A stretch of 64,000 nt of DNA, taken from Acanthosepion lycidas (Eukaryota > Mollusca > Cephalopoda > Sepiida > Sepiidae). The notes beneath the pieces were generated by a model. The model had not been told where the DNA came from and made no database searches. It saw nothing but the letters and a program-made list of their open reading frames with translations. Shown here in pieces: positions 1 through 8,897 of the stretch; position 1 is the first letter of the stretch, and the number at the start of each line of letters is the position of its first letter. Made by a program: the position numbers and the translations under genes. The stretch spans positions 77,769,252 to 77,833,251 of the forward strand of contig OZ010595.1 of the NCBI GenBank assembly GCA_963932145.1, read 5' to 3'.

Positions 1-189
1 AGAGAAATGGATTGATTAAGAAGAAAATATATTCAGGTTGTGCTTATTTCACAATTCTTGACAATAAACCTTAGACCAGGACCATACATAATATCACCGA
101 TCATTGCAAAAGCAAACGCAGTCCAATCCTGTATACGATCTAATAGAAAAAACAGATCTAGCCGGAGTCTATGTATGTATAGTATGACC
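1..189. other. Unassigned AT-rich sequence
   Basis: No recognisable coding, RNA or repeat signature was seen here. The short open frame from 40 has no family features and runs into a LINE 3' fragment. Confidence 0.5.
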
Positions 190-620
190 CCCACTCAAGG
201 AAGTAATGCCGATAAAACACAAGGGGTAACAAGGTTTGGAAGAATTAAGAAGAGAAACAATAATGATGGGTAAAAAAAGTAAGGAGTAATCAGCTGGACA
301 ATAGACAACGATTTATATTGCATTTAACATTTTGTAGATGGAAGTTGGCTGGAAATCATGGAGTTGGAAGAGATTTCCACAAGAGAAAAGTGTGAGAGAA
401 GAAACTGTTAGAGTATATATTATGGCTACATCTATCCAGCACATCTGTAAATTGATGAACTCTCGACGGCAGTCTAGTGCTGCGCTTAAATAAAAAAACA
501 AACAAACAAAGCAAAAAACAAAAACAAACTTTTGGTTCTATAGCAAGGAGCTCTTTCGAACAATTACCATGAAAGTATTTATAGAAAAGACAACGAGAGG
601 CAACTGCAGGAATATGACCA
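190..620 (-). pseudogene. LINE 3' fragment (Jockey/CR1-like)
   Basis: Read on the minus strand, this contains the degenerate C-terminal tail of the LINE found complete at 14,721-17,870. It shows the CLFYKYFHGNCSKEL segment, then STRLPSR and a FLLWKSLP segment matching SRLWNSL of the longer copy. The 3' UTR pattern (an ACAAGGGGTAACA block on the plus strand) is also present near 220-235. Frames are broken and a (CAAA)-rich insertion near 490-525 interrupts the coding similarity. It is a 5'-truncated dead copy, as is usual for LINE insertion. Confidence 0.75.
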
Positions 621-621
621 T

Positions 622-785
622 TAATATTGCTGATTCTGTCTATATTTCTGAGATGAAGTATTATGTACACTATTTGCATTGTTCGAACAAAAGTCCTCAT
701 CTTTCTTGCCATAATCATCAAAATGTTTCGGCCGTTGTAAACCCAGGCCTTCTTCAGGTGGTTGGAATGTCGAACTGAACGCTTT
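622..785 (-). repeat. Dispersed repeat tail with CTGAAGA...GGCC...GAAAC motif, copy A
   Basis: The minus strand reads CCACCTGAAGAAGGCC, then a GGCC-GAAAC block, then a conserved stretch ending near CATCTCAGAAATATA. The same tail occurs at 10,655-10,775 (+), 24,484-24,605 (-) and 24,873-25,020 (+). This copy faces the opposite way to the body segment that follows it at 798-910. The family looks like the 3' part of a SINE or Penelope-like non-autonomous element. Confidence 0.65.
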
Positions 786-797
786 ATTTCGCTCGCA

Positions 798-910
798 GTT
801 AAGGCAGTGGAGGACATGGACTGGGGAATTAACAGGAGATAACAGATTACTGAAATCCATTAGACATGGCACGTAGAACTAGAACAGTCTACACCAGCGA
901 GCGAAATAAA
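798..910 (+). repeat. Body segment of the same dispersed repeat family
   Basis: The GGCAGTGGAG start, ATTAACAGGAGATAAC core and GAACTAGAACAGTCTAC end match 10,540-10,650 and the two halves around the MITE at 24,709. A GCGAGCGAAATAAA block at the right end has its inverse at about 782-796, so this copy has short inverted ends. The 27-bp minisatellite begins directly after it. Confidence 0.65.
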
Positions 911-1475
911 ATGGAAGGCAATAGGTCACTTTCACTGATGGAAGGCAATAAGCCACTTTCACAGATAGAAGTCAATGAGCCACTTTCACTGATGGAAGGC
1001 AATTAATTACTATCACTGATGGAAGACAATGAGCCACTTTCACTGATGGAAGGCATTCAGTCACTTTCACTGTGGAAGGCAATATGCCACTTCACAGATA
1101 TGAAGGCAATTTGCCACTTTCACTAATGAAAGGCAATGAATTATTTTCACTGATGGAAGGCAATGAGTCACTATCACTGATGGAAGACAATTAGCCACTT
1201 AAAGTGATAAAAGGCAATAATCCACTTTCACTGATGGAAGGCAATGAGTCATTTTCACTGATGGAAGGCAATGAACCACTTTCACAGATGGAAGGCAATT
1301 TGCCCCTTTCCCTAATAGAAGGCAATGAGCCGCATTCCCTGATGGAAGGCAATGAGTCACTTTCACTGATTGAAGGCAATAAGTCACTTTCATTGATGGA
1401 AGGCAATGAGCGATTTCACTGATGGAAGGCAATGAGCGGCTTTCACTGATGGAAGGCAATGAGTCACTTGATGGG
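910..1475 (+). repeat. 27-bp minisatellite, about 21 copies
   Basis: This is a tandem head-to-tail repeat of a 27-bp unit of the form ATGGAAGGCAATGAGCCAC plus TTTCACTG. The count of about 21 comes from dividing the length by 27. Because 27 is a multiple of three, frames stay open across units on both strands (for example a nine-residue MEGNESLSL-type repeat). Several units carry stops or single-base indels, so I treat the open frames as a by-product. Confidence 0.9.
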
Positions 1476-2080
1476 ACTTGGCTGCCATTCTGACCTTAAT
1501 ATCGAGGCAGGAGTAATTTTTTGTCATCAACGTAGATATCAAGTTGAGAGCTAATGTCAGTCCGGAGGTCTTTAATTCAAAAATAAAAATAGAGTAGAAC
1601 CAGGTATGGAGCTTATCTAACATAAAAGCCCTGCCGCCGGCAGATATGTCCTGTCTCCCCAGTGGTTCTGGCCGCTAAAAGAAAACCACCTGGTCCTCCT
1701 CCGGTGAGCTGAAGGAACCACCGCTATTCGCCACTTTGTGAGTTTTTTGATCCGAACGGCAGTGTTCCGATCCTTCAGGACGGTCCGGTGGTAAAGGATG
1801 AAATGGCTGGGTTCTCCGCTGTAAGGAATCGTTATTCGTGCAGAAAAAAGTTCTTGTCGTAACTGCAAGGACATAAAAAATAAGCAACGCTTTCGGTTCC
1901 TGTACAAAGAGTCTTTTAAGGCTACTGCATTTATGCCACTACCAAATAAATTGCACGAATACAAAGTGTCTTAACGAGATCCACTCGTTTGGGTCGGAAA
2001 GTCACAGAGAGAGAAAGACGATTATTATGCTGATAGGAATTCAGCTGATCTAAGGGAAGTAATTCATGGATCTTTCTCTG
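1476..2080. other. Unassigned GC-richer block
   Basis: This stretch is richer in GC than its surroundings (for example GCCCTGCCGCCGGCAG near 1,628 and a CTCCTCCGGTGAGC segment near 1,694). A 115-codon open frame lies on the minus strand, 1,617-1,964, but I recognise no protein family in it. It lies just downstream of the minus-strand TATA-like promoter at about 2,330, so it could be the leader of an LTR retroelement remnant. That is inference. Confidence 0.35.
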
Positions 2081-2690
2081 CACCCTACGATATAGCAGTC
2101 TGCTTTCTCACAGCTTTGTTGACGAAATTATCTGGATTCGTACGGGTTCTATTTCTATCTCTTGGTTCGGATCGGTCTTCTTGACGCAGGACAACCAACA
2201 GAGCAGACCAGCAAAATCCACCAAGCCGTTTTCCGCCGCTTCTCTCCGCTCTCTGTCTGCATTCTGCGCGATCTCTCTCCACATTTTCCGCGTTCTCTGC
2301 TCTCTTTTTAACTCAAGCATGCAGGCGGCTTATATAAAGTGGGGCGGAGCTAAACAATTTTTAGGCACCGCCCACGAATTTTAATATGCAAACCGCCTTG
2401 ACCACCATGTGTTTTCACCTAATCTCCAAATCTCTGCGGGAAACTAGTTCTCAAGTGGTACTAAAAATGAATTTGGATTCCCTGCTGGGTTTTCCGCAGA
2501 CATCATCCACTTAAGCCTTGCGAAAAGTACTTATCTTGTCTAAGGACTTTGGCGGGATTTTGTCCTGCAGACCACCCAAAAATCCAATTCACCATTTATC
2601 ACAAGCTTTACTTTACGAACCCGTCCATTAATCACTCTGAAATTAATTCATCTAATTAACTAATAACTCAACCCCAGAAACAATGGAAAA
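2080..2690 (-). promoter_or_regulatory. Candidate LTR / promoter with TATA box
   Basis: On the minus strand, GC-rich sequence (CCGCCCCACT) is followed at once by TTTATATAAG at about 2,330-2,341, then GCCGCC and a purine-rich leader with many GAGAG blocks. This layout, an upstream GC-box-like element, a strong TATA and a G/A-rich leader, is typical of retroelement LTR promoters and of compact RNA polymerase II promoters. I could not find a matching second LTR, a TG...CA boundary pair or a primer binding site, so solo-LTR status is unproven. Confidence 0.4.
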
Positions 2691-2807
2691 AAAAATGAAA
2701 AACTTATTTCTGGAATTACTCAGGAATTCCTTTCTACCAAACTAATTACTACCTTTATCCCAATCCTTTAGAACTGTTGATAATTAAACCCACTTCGTGG
2801 GGGTGGG

Positions 2808-2832
2808 GGGTGGGGGCTCTCTCTCTCTCTCT
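2808..2832. repeat. Poly-G and (CT)n simple sequence
   Basis: A run rich in G (GGGGTGGGGGGTGGGGG, just before and into this interval) is followed by (CT)n. Confidence 0.8.
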
Positions 2833-2959
2833 GACAAACTTAGGGGTGCACCTCCGTGAGTACGAAAGGCCCAGAAGAGTGGTCGTTCAGGATAACATTT
2901 ATTTCACGATTTAAGAGGAATATTGTATTTGTTAAAAATATTGTCCGGACACACCGTAA

Positions 2960-3410
2960 CTTTTCAGCTAATGGAAAAGCTCTGAATACCATACCCTGTC
3001 AAAGGCTTTCAAGATGTTCAATGCTACACCCCGGGATTCATCATTTTTATCTTGAGTTTGATGTCAGTACATCAGCAGTTGACCCGGAAAAACTAAAGCC
3101 ATATTGATTGTCAGAGAAAAGGCCTTGTGGAGACAGAAGCAATTCAGCATTGATTAGAGCCTCGAGGAGTTTCCCCAAAAGAGGCAGAAGGGAAATAAGC
3201 CGATAGTTGGAAAGGTCGGACGGCCCTCCAGAGTTTATAAAACTTGGAACAACGGCTGATGATTTCTAGCAGACAGGAAAGCAGGAGGCAGCGAGGCATT
3301 TATTATACAGTTTAAAGAGAACAGAAGTCAGTTTGGGAGTACAATTCTTAATGACTATGACAGAATACGATAGGGTCCATATGATTTGTTGGGAACTAGG
3401 TTAGAGACAA
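2960..3410 (-). pseudogene. LINE reverse-transcriptase fragment
   Basis: The plus strand here parallels 15,880-16,270 of the long LINE. Shared landmarks are CAAAGGCTTTCAAGATGT, CGATAGTTGGAAAGGTC and the TTTATAAAACTTGGAAC region, in the same order. In the long copy this region encodes the reverse-transcriptase segment around DISKAFDRV and upstream. The frames are thoroughly broken. The short open frame at 2,856-3,107 (+) is on the wrong strand for the LINE and is a shadow. Confidence 0.7.
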
Positions 3411-3483
3411 TGGCAGAAAGTAGGTAAGGGGTTACGTGCATATTAATAAAAAGGGATTAACCTATAGGGGTAAAGCTAGGCAA

Positions 3484-3485
<2 letters not shown>

Positions 3486-3542
<57 letters not shown>
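3486..3542. repeat. (TA)n microsatellite
   Basis: Uninterrupted TA dinucleotides. Confidence 0.98.
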
Positions 3543-3547
<5 letters not shown>

Positions 3548-3892
3548 GTACAATTAATGAGATTCAAATAAATTACCTCATACTCCTTCTTACTCCCTCT
3601 CCTTTTATTATTTCCTTTTCTTTTTTCCTTCTTTTCATTTCCCTTTCAAATTTTCTGTGATGAAACGGTTTATTCATTTTAGTAAATGTATTTGCATTGA
3701 TAAGTACAGGGAAAGCTACTTTCTCATGGATGAAATGATCATCTGTATGAGGTAAATTATTTGGATTAATTGTAATTCACGTATATGCTCTATAATAAAA
3801 ATTATATTGAGCTCCCTTTTGGGGCTCAGTTTTAATAGTTAGTTTATATTAACATGATCTACTTGGATTACTTACCCATGGATTTTTTACCT

Positions 3893-3895
<3 letters not shown>
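3543..3895. other. Unassigned AT-rich spacer
   Basis: A pyrimidine-rich stretch near 3,580-3,650 and otherwise AT-rich DNA. I see no coding or repeat-family signal. Confidence 0.5.
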
Positions 3896-3988
<93 letters not shown>

Positions 3989-3993
3989 TGTGT
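3896..3993. repeat. (TA)n(TG)n compound microsatellite
   Basis: About 60 bp of TA is followed by about 37 bp of TG with one interruption. The 61-codon frame across it on the minus strand encodes only YI and HT dipeptides and is not a gene. Confidence 0.97.
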
Positions 3994-4984
3994 TGAAGGA
4001 GCGGATTCCAAATATTGACTAGGTAAGAATTCAAATAGTAATCAATTATTTTGTGGAGAAATTATTGACGTCCTGTAAGATTCGGCATTTTCCACTTAAC
4101 TTTTGAGTCGTAACGTTATGCCACTAAAATAAAAAAAATATAAACAATCTTCGAAATTTACCAGTAAATCCAATAAAAAGGATAAAATGAAAAGCCATTT
4201 ACTTATGTTACTTATGTTAGTCTGAATTAAAATCATAAATTTCTATTATAATGCAAAAGGATTGTCATCATATTTAAAAAAAATGAAATATTTTAAAATT
4301 TTAAAATATTTAATTGTCTTTCGCCTGAGTGAAACGAAAACGCTCTAGAAATGTATATACATCTGAAAAATATATAATTATTCAATATAGTATTTCTTTT
4401 TTACGTGTAAGCTGACTTTAAAATGGATAATAACAGGCTTATGTATTCTTTAGTGTAAAAAGCAAATTAAACCAAACAAAGCTGATTTGCTACCACAAAG
4501 AAGCCAGACATTGAGAGAGTAACACTTCAGTGTTTACAGGAAACCAGGCCAAATGGCTTCTTTTAGAACCGGAATTCACTGGAAGACTGAGTTATATGTT
4601 AATGAAAGAAAGACAAAATGTCTTTTAAAAGGAAACTTTCAAAGATGGACTGAAATACAAGAGAAAAATATTTCCAAAAATAAAAATAATGAAATGAAAA
4701 ATCAATATTTATTAAGAATACGCTACATGCTTGAACAGAATATACGAAAGTAAATATTTTTAGATTTTTACAATGGAAGAATACAGAAATAATATCTGCT
4801 AAATTATCATATACTCAAAATAATCCAAACGGCCGTAAATTAATTTCCCTAAACCTTTTCTATAAATATTTCCATTGTAATTGTTCGAATATCTCGTTGA
4901 TATCAAGATTTTATGAATTTACGCGCAGTATTAGATTACAGGCAAGCTCTCATCAAAGTTCAGCTGAAATAGCTAGATGTAATC
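3994..4984. other. Unassigned AT-rich sequence
   Basis: Nothing assignable was seen. A short palindromic AT stretch lies near 4,280-4,315. A 66-codon frame at 4,553-4,753 is Lys/Asn-rich, as expected from AT-rich noise. Confidence 0.5.
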
Positions 4985-5235
4985 GTAAGTTCTGTACTAA
5001 CAACTGGCATTTATTGTGCGTGGAACTCTTTCCTGGCTTCTTGTTTTCCCTGCAACATCGAACTTAAACTTTTAAACGCAATGTCAATCGTTATCTTCTA
5101 TCTTCTTAATTCCTGTGCTTTTCTTCTCCTCACCCTTTATTAATATCTGCTTTTTCTCATAATATATCACGTTCAGTAAGCCCTTGCATCTTAGTGGCAT
5201 TATTGCCTTCCTTGGAGTGAAATCGTTATAAATAC
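4985..5235 (+). pseudogene. LINE 3' fragment, plus strand
   Basis: It shares with the plus-strand copy at 20,365-20,800 the CTTGTTTTCCCTG segment, AATGTCAATCG, and the terminal AGCCCTTGCATCTTAGTGGC and GGAGTGAAAT blocks. This is the extreme C-terminus and 3' UTR of the Jockey-like LINE family, faces right, and forms an inverted pair with the next fragment at 5,385. Confidence 0.65.
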
Positions 5236-5384
5236 ATATGAAAAAATATCTTTAAACTATTGAGGATTTGCTTAGCAACGAAATCAATACTTGCCACAAA
5301 CATAGAATACAAATATATTTATTATGAAGGTAGGAACTTTAATAAACCCAAAATTTTATCAGCTCCATTTTTTGAATCGGTATC

Positions 5385-5735
5385 ACACCATGTAAGGCAG
5401 TAAAGTCCCTAAGACACAAGGGCTTACAGGGAATGAAAGAATTAGGATTAGAAACATTAATAATGATCGGGAAGAAAAAAAGAGTAATCATGAGGACAGT
5501 AGATAGCGATTGACATTACATTTAAATTTTTGCAGATTAAAGTGGCTGGAAAGCATGCAGCCGGAAGCGAGTTCCATAAACGAGAAGTGAGTGAAAAGAA
5601 AATGGTAGCATAGAATTTACGGCTACATCTAAGCCAGATCAACTGTAAATGAATGAGATCTCGAAGCCAGTCAAGTAAAGCGCTTAAATTAAAACAATTC
5701 TAGGTACTATAACGAAGAGTCATATTTATTCTGCT
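5385..5735 (-). pseudogene. LINE 3' fragment, minus strand
   Basis: The 3' UTR block (AAGACACAAGGGCTTACAGG) and the TSRLWNSLPAACFPA segment of the tail ORF are visible on the minus strand. It is 5'-truncated and frameshifted. With the fragment at 4,985-5,235 it gives a tail-to-tail arrangement of two LINE ends. Confidence 0.7.
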
Positions 5736-6050
5736 ATGTACAGAAATACGGCACAAGGCCAAAATGTGGGATGGGATAAAGAACGGTTTTCTTCTGTCTT
5801 AACGATAAACTTAGCTAACCACAAACACTGACTCAAACATACAACAATATTCCTTACAACATAATGTAACTGCTATTTCATTATTCCTATACGATTTATC
5901 TACATTTTAAATTGGGTGCTTGAAAACACCAGTGTAATAACGCTGTAACAATTCCCCCCACCGCACCCCATTACTAACTGAGAGTTAAGGAACGTGTCTC
6001 GGATTTATTTATATATGGAGAAAACCTCCAGGAAACTGACTCGTTGATAC
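5736..6050. other. Unassigned sequence
   Basis: No recognisable feature apart from a short C-rich tract (CCCCCCACCGCACCCCA) near 5,955. Confidence 0.5.
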
Positions 6051-6235
6051 ATATGGGAACTACACACATTATGATTTGGACAAAGTCCGACAATTATTTA
6101 AGACATTTTTATGTTTATACATTCTTTTTATAGATACAAATATTTAAGTAAATGCTCTATTTAAAATAAACAGTATTAAACAACATTTACCGACCTGAAT
6201 GCCCGAGAAATTTTCACAGAAAATATTCGTCCTCC

Positions 6236-6315
6236 GACAGGATTCGAACCTGTATCCTATACGGAACCGTCATTTAGCATGACGTGCCTTTACTGATTTG
6301 GCCACAGTTCAAATA
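6236..6315 (-). tRNA. tRNA-like sequence (pseudogene or SINE head), left arm
   Basis: This is the inverse partner of the right-arm tRNA-like sequence. Its anticodon stem CGTCA/TGACG encloses TGCTAAA, and the T arm is ACAGG-TTCGAAT-CCTGT. The 5' acceptor strand is less clear than in the right arm. It is a tRNA-derived repeat component rather than a working tRNA. Confidence 0.55.
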
Positions 6316-6343
6316 CAGTAAATTTGAACTTGCTAAACGAACG

Positions 6344-6427
6344 CGCCTCTGTGGCCAAATCGATAAAGGCACGTCAAGCTAAATGACGGTTCCGAATAGG
6401 ATACAGGTTCGAATCCTGTCGGAGGGC
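6344..6427 (+). tRNA. tRNA-like sequence with class II variable arm, right arm (pseudogene)
   Basis: It folds as a tRNA: acceptor GCCTCTG against CGGAGGG (six of seven pairs), D stem GCC/GGC, anticodon stem CGTCA/TGACG, a long variable region with TCC/GGA pairing, and T arm ACAGG-TTCGAAT-CCTGT. The long variable arm points to a Ser or Leu ancestor. The loop AGCTAAA has G where U33 should be, and the formal anticodon would be CTA, so it is almost certainly non-functional and part of the inverted element. Confidence 0.6.
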
Positions 6428-6568
6428 GAATATCTTTTGTGAAAATTTCTCGGACATCCAGTAAATGTTGTTTAATACTGTTTATTATAAACAGAGCATT
6501 TACTTAAATATTTGTATCTATAAAAAGAATGTATAAACATAAAAAATATCTTAAAATATGGGAACTAC

Positions 6569-7187
6569 TTAGAACTTTCATAGAGACCATGAGGTATTAT
6601 GGTGGATGACTGTTATCAGAATAGTCAGTGGAATGTTTACCTGTTGCTTTCCCCGTGGTTTTGCATTCAGAGCTCTTCTTTCCCTAGACTGGCTATCAGC
6701 GAAGATTTGCGAACTCAGCCCTGATATGTAACACACATAATTGATAATATAGATTTTCTTTTATTTATTATCAACTAGTTTCACTAAAACTAACTGAGCC
6801 GTAATTTTGAACTAATATGTGCATTGGTAATTAATAAAAGAGAATTTATATTGCTACATCATTTAAAAAAAAAGTATTAATATCTCCCCTAAAAGTATTT
6901 GACCTCGAGTGAAAAATTAAATTTCTCTGCAAATTAGGCCATTAAAACAGTTCTTCCTCTGTGCACCATGTCCAATTCCTGCCTTTTGGCAACTCTTAAT
7001 ATATTTTACCTTTTGTTATCCATAAACCCAGATCTGCCATCCATCAAGCTCGCTATGTGTTGTTTTCTCCTGTCTCTCTTGTCTTCAATCTGTTCTGTCA
7101 GTATCAGATTTTCCAAGCCTCATTATGTTCTCTACAATTTTCAACTGTCTCTTCCTGATTTTAACAATGAGTGTCCTTTTTTAATCC
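6569..7187. other. Unassigned sequence
   Basis: An 80-codon frame at 6,968-7,210 is Leu/Ser-rich with no family signature, and I do not call it a gene. Otherwise AT-rich. Confidence 0.5.
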
Positions 7188-7554
7188 TTTCACCCCATAC
7201 AAGGCAGTAAATTCACTAAGACACAAGGGGTTACTGAGTCTGAAAGAATAAGAAAAAGGAAAAACATTATTAAGGAGCGAGAACAATAGTAGAGTAATCA
7301 AGAAGACAGCAGATAACGATTGCCATGCATATACATTTTTGAAGATCAAAGCTGGATGGAAAGCATGAAGTCGGAAGAGAGTTCCTCAACCGAGAAGTGA
7401 GAGAAAAGAAATTGTAAGCATAGAATTTACAGTTAGGTCTAACCCATTCAACTGTACATTGATTGAATCTTGCCGCTAATCTAGTACTGTGCTTAAATTT
7501 ATAAAGTCAAGGTACCACAGTGAAAAGCTCAGACGAACAATTACCATAAAAATA
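7188..7554 (-). pseudogene. LINE 3' fragment, part 1 (interrupted by a MITE)
   Basis: The plus strand carries the LINE 3' UTR block (ACACAAGGGGTTACTGAG) near 7,220 and the tail-ORF region, ending at CAATTACCATAAAAATA. This matches the order in the copy at 190-620. The similarity stops exactly at the MITE and resumes at 7,881. Confidence 0.75.
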
Positions 7555-7880
7555 CATGGTGTCCATTCGCGTGCACTTTAAAAAATTTATAACTTTATTT
7601 ATATTTGCGATAGAAATAATTTTTAAAAAGGATTAGAAAGAAGTAAATCTATATTTTTTTCAGGTTTTATTGAAATTTTATTTAAGTTTTCACATGTCCT
7701 CCATCATTAGCAATACAAAGGGTAATACGATTTTGCAGTTCACGGAAAAAATTTGCCAACTGATTTACAGTAATGCCTGAAATCACATTAGTTATTTTAG
7801 CTATAATTAGATTATTTCTATCGCAAATACAAATAAAGTTATAATTTTTTAAAGTGCACACGAACTTTATGGACACCCTC
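7555..7880. mobile_element. 326-bp MITE with about 70-bp terminal inverted repeats and TA duplication
   Basis: The termini CATGGTGTCC and (inverted) GAGGGTGTCC start long inverted repeats sharing GTGCACTTTAAAAAAT and TTTGCGATAGAAATAAT. TA flanks it at 7,553-7,554 and 7,881-7,882. The interior on the minus strand encodes a remnant, QLANFFRELQNRITLCIANDGGH, resembling the C-terminus of a Tc1/mariner-superfamily transposase, so this is a deletion derivative of an autonomous element. Confidence 0.85.
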
Positions 7881-7985
7881 TATTTGTAAAAAAGTCACAT
7901 AGAAGTACATTACAGCGGTGGGAAAGTGACAGAAGCCGATACGCCAGGTTAGGGCCTATAATATTGCTGATTCTTCTTTTGATTT
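7881..7985 (-). pseudogene. LINE 3' fragment, part 2
   Basis: Continues the fragment at 7,188-7,554 after the MITE. TATTTGTAAAAAAGTC, AAGTGACAGAAGCCGA and CGCCAGGTTAGGGC parallel 15,077-15,165 of the long LINE copy. Confidence 0.7.
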
Positions 7986-8364
7986 TATTAAGAATTTTCC
8001 ATTTTCTATTAACTTTTCCCGTTGTTCACATGTTGGGTGCATCATGTAAACTTCTTGTCTGTTGAAATGCGCTAATTTAAAATGCTTATACAAATTTCTT
8101 TTATTTTGATTTGAAATCATGTCAAAAAGCAAATAGGATTTCAAAAAAAGAAATTGGTTTGGGATTATCCATGGAAGGTTATAAGAATATTCCGAATATT
8201 TTTAAAAGAAATGGAAATAAATTGGTACCGTATGAATTCTTGCATGATCGAAACATCCAATAAAGTTACTAAATGAAGAAAATTCCAAGGAATGTTTCAG
8301 TCAACAAAGAAATTTTAAGCAGTATTTTTTTTTTTAATCGGCATTATTTATATATAAATAAATT
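7986..8364. other. Unassigned AT-rich sequence
   Basis: No recognisable family. A short minus-strand open frame (7,956-8,144) is unsupported. Confidence 0.5.
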
Positions 8365-8770
8365 AAATTACGGCGAATGCAGATTAAACGGAAGCCAAAT
8401 TTTCAACAAATAACATAGACGGTCATAAGCCCAGAAAGCAGAAAAGAGTTCTACAGGGGGAAACTCCGCGAAAGAAACTGATAGCAAAGGACTTACGATT
8501 ACATCTGGCCATTTCAAGTGTAAAAGGATGAGACCTTGGAGCCAATCTAGTACTGCACTTAAATTCATAAAGTCAATGTACCCTAGAGAGTTAATATAAA
8601 TGGAAATAAATGCGTACCGTATGACGAATTTCAGTAATGAAACTATCTATAGAAAAAACAAAAAAAAAAACAAAATCAAGGAAGAGACATTAGGCGATGA
8701 AAAAGTGACTGAAGCTGAGATGTCAGGATATCAGGACCAATAGCGTCTTAATTGGATTTTCTTAAGAAAT
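8365..8770 (-). pseudogene. LINE 3' fragment, minus strand
   Basis: The minus-strand frame holds the tail segment of the same LINE family in degenerate form. The plus-strand AAAGTGACTGAAGCTGAGATGT block near 8,703 matches the corresponding point of the fragment at 7,881. A GAAAAAACAAAAAAAAAACAAA insertion near 8,650 breaks it. Confidence 0.6.
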
Positions 8771-8897
8771 TCTAAGTATATAACAGAAGCACCAAATAAT
8801 ATATGGCAGCAACATTTGAAGAATGGACGAATGGTAAATAAATATATAAGATGAACACAAAAAATCGCTATTGTGAAAATACCTCATGAGACACATA

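Larger units (their letters stand above)
6051..6568. mobile_element. Inverted-pair tRNA-like element with 13-bp target duplication
   Basis: Two copies of a tRNA-like unit plus AT-rich tail lie head to head: arms at about 6,098-6,308 and 6,351-6,555 with a spacer of about 42 bp. The 13-mer ATATGGGAACTAC occurs at 6,051-6,063 and again at 6,556-6,568, immediately outside the structure. That is what a target-site duplication would look like if the whole palindrome inserted as one unit. The arms differ by scattered substitutions, so the event is not very recent. Confidence 0.7.

Noticed and set aside
1191-1459. Frames of 70-86 codons over the 27-bp minisatellite as a repeat protein
   Set aside because: They are open on both strands merely because 27 is divisible by three, and neighbouring units carry stops and indels.
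3849-4034. 61-codon frame over TA/TG repeat
   Set aside because: Low-complexity dipeptides from a microsatellite. The same applies to frames over 13,014-13,265, 18,932-19,404, 19,787-19,975 and 24,254-24,536.
6344-6427. Functional suppressor tRNA with anticodon CTA
   Set aside because: U33 is replaced by G, one acceptor pair fails, and the unit lies in an inverted repeat element with a tail, so it is a retroposon component.
7682-7876. 64-codon minus-strand frame as a gene
   Set aside because: It lies within the MITE and begins in its terminal repeat. Only a transposase C-terminal scrap is real.
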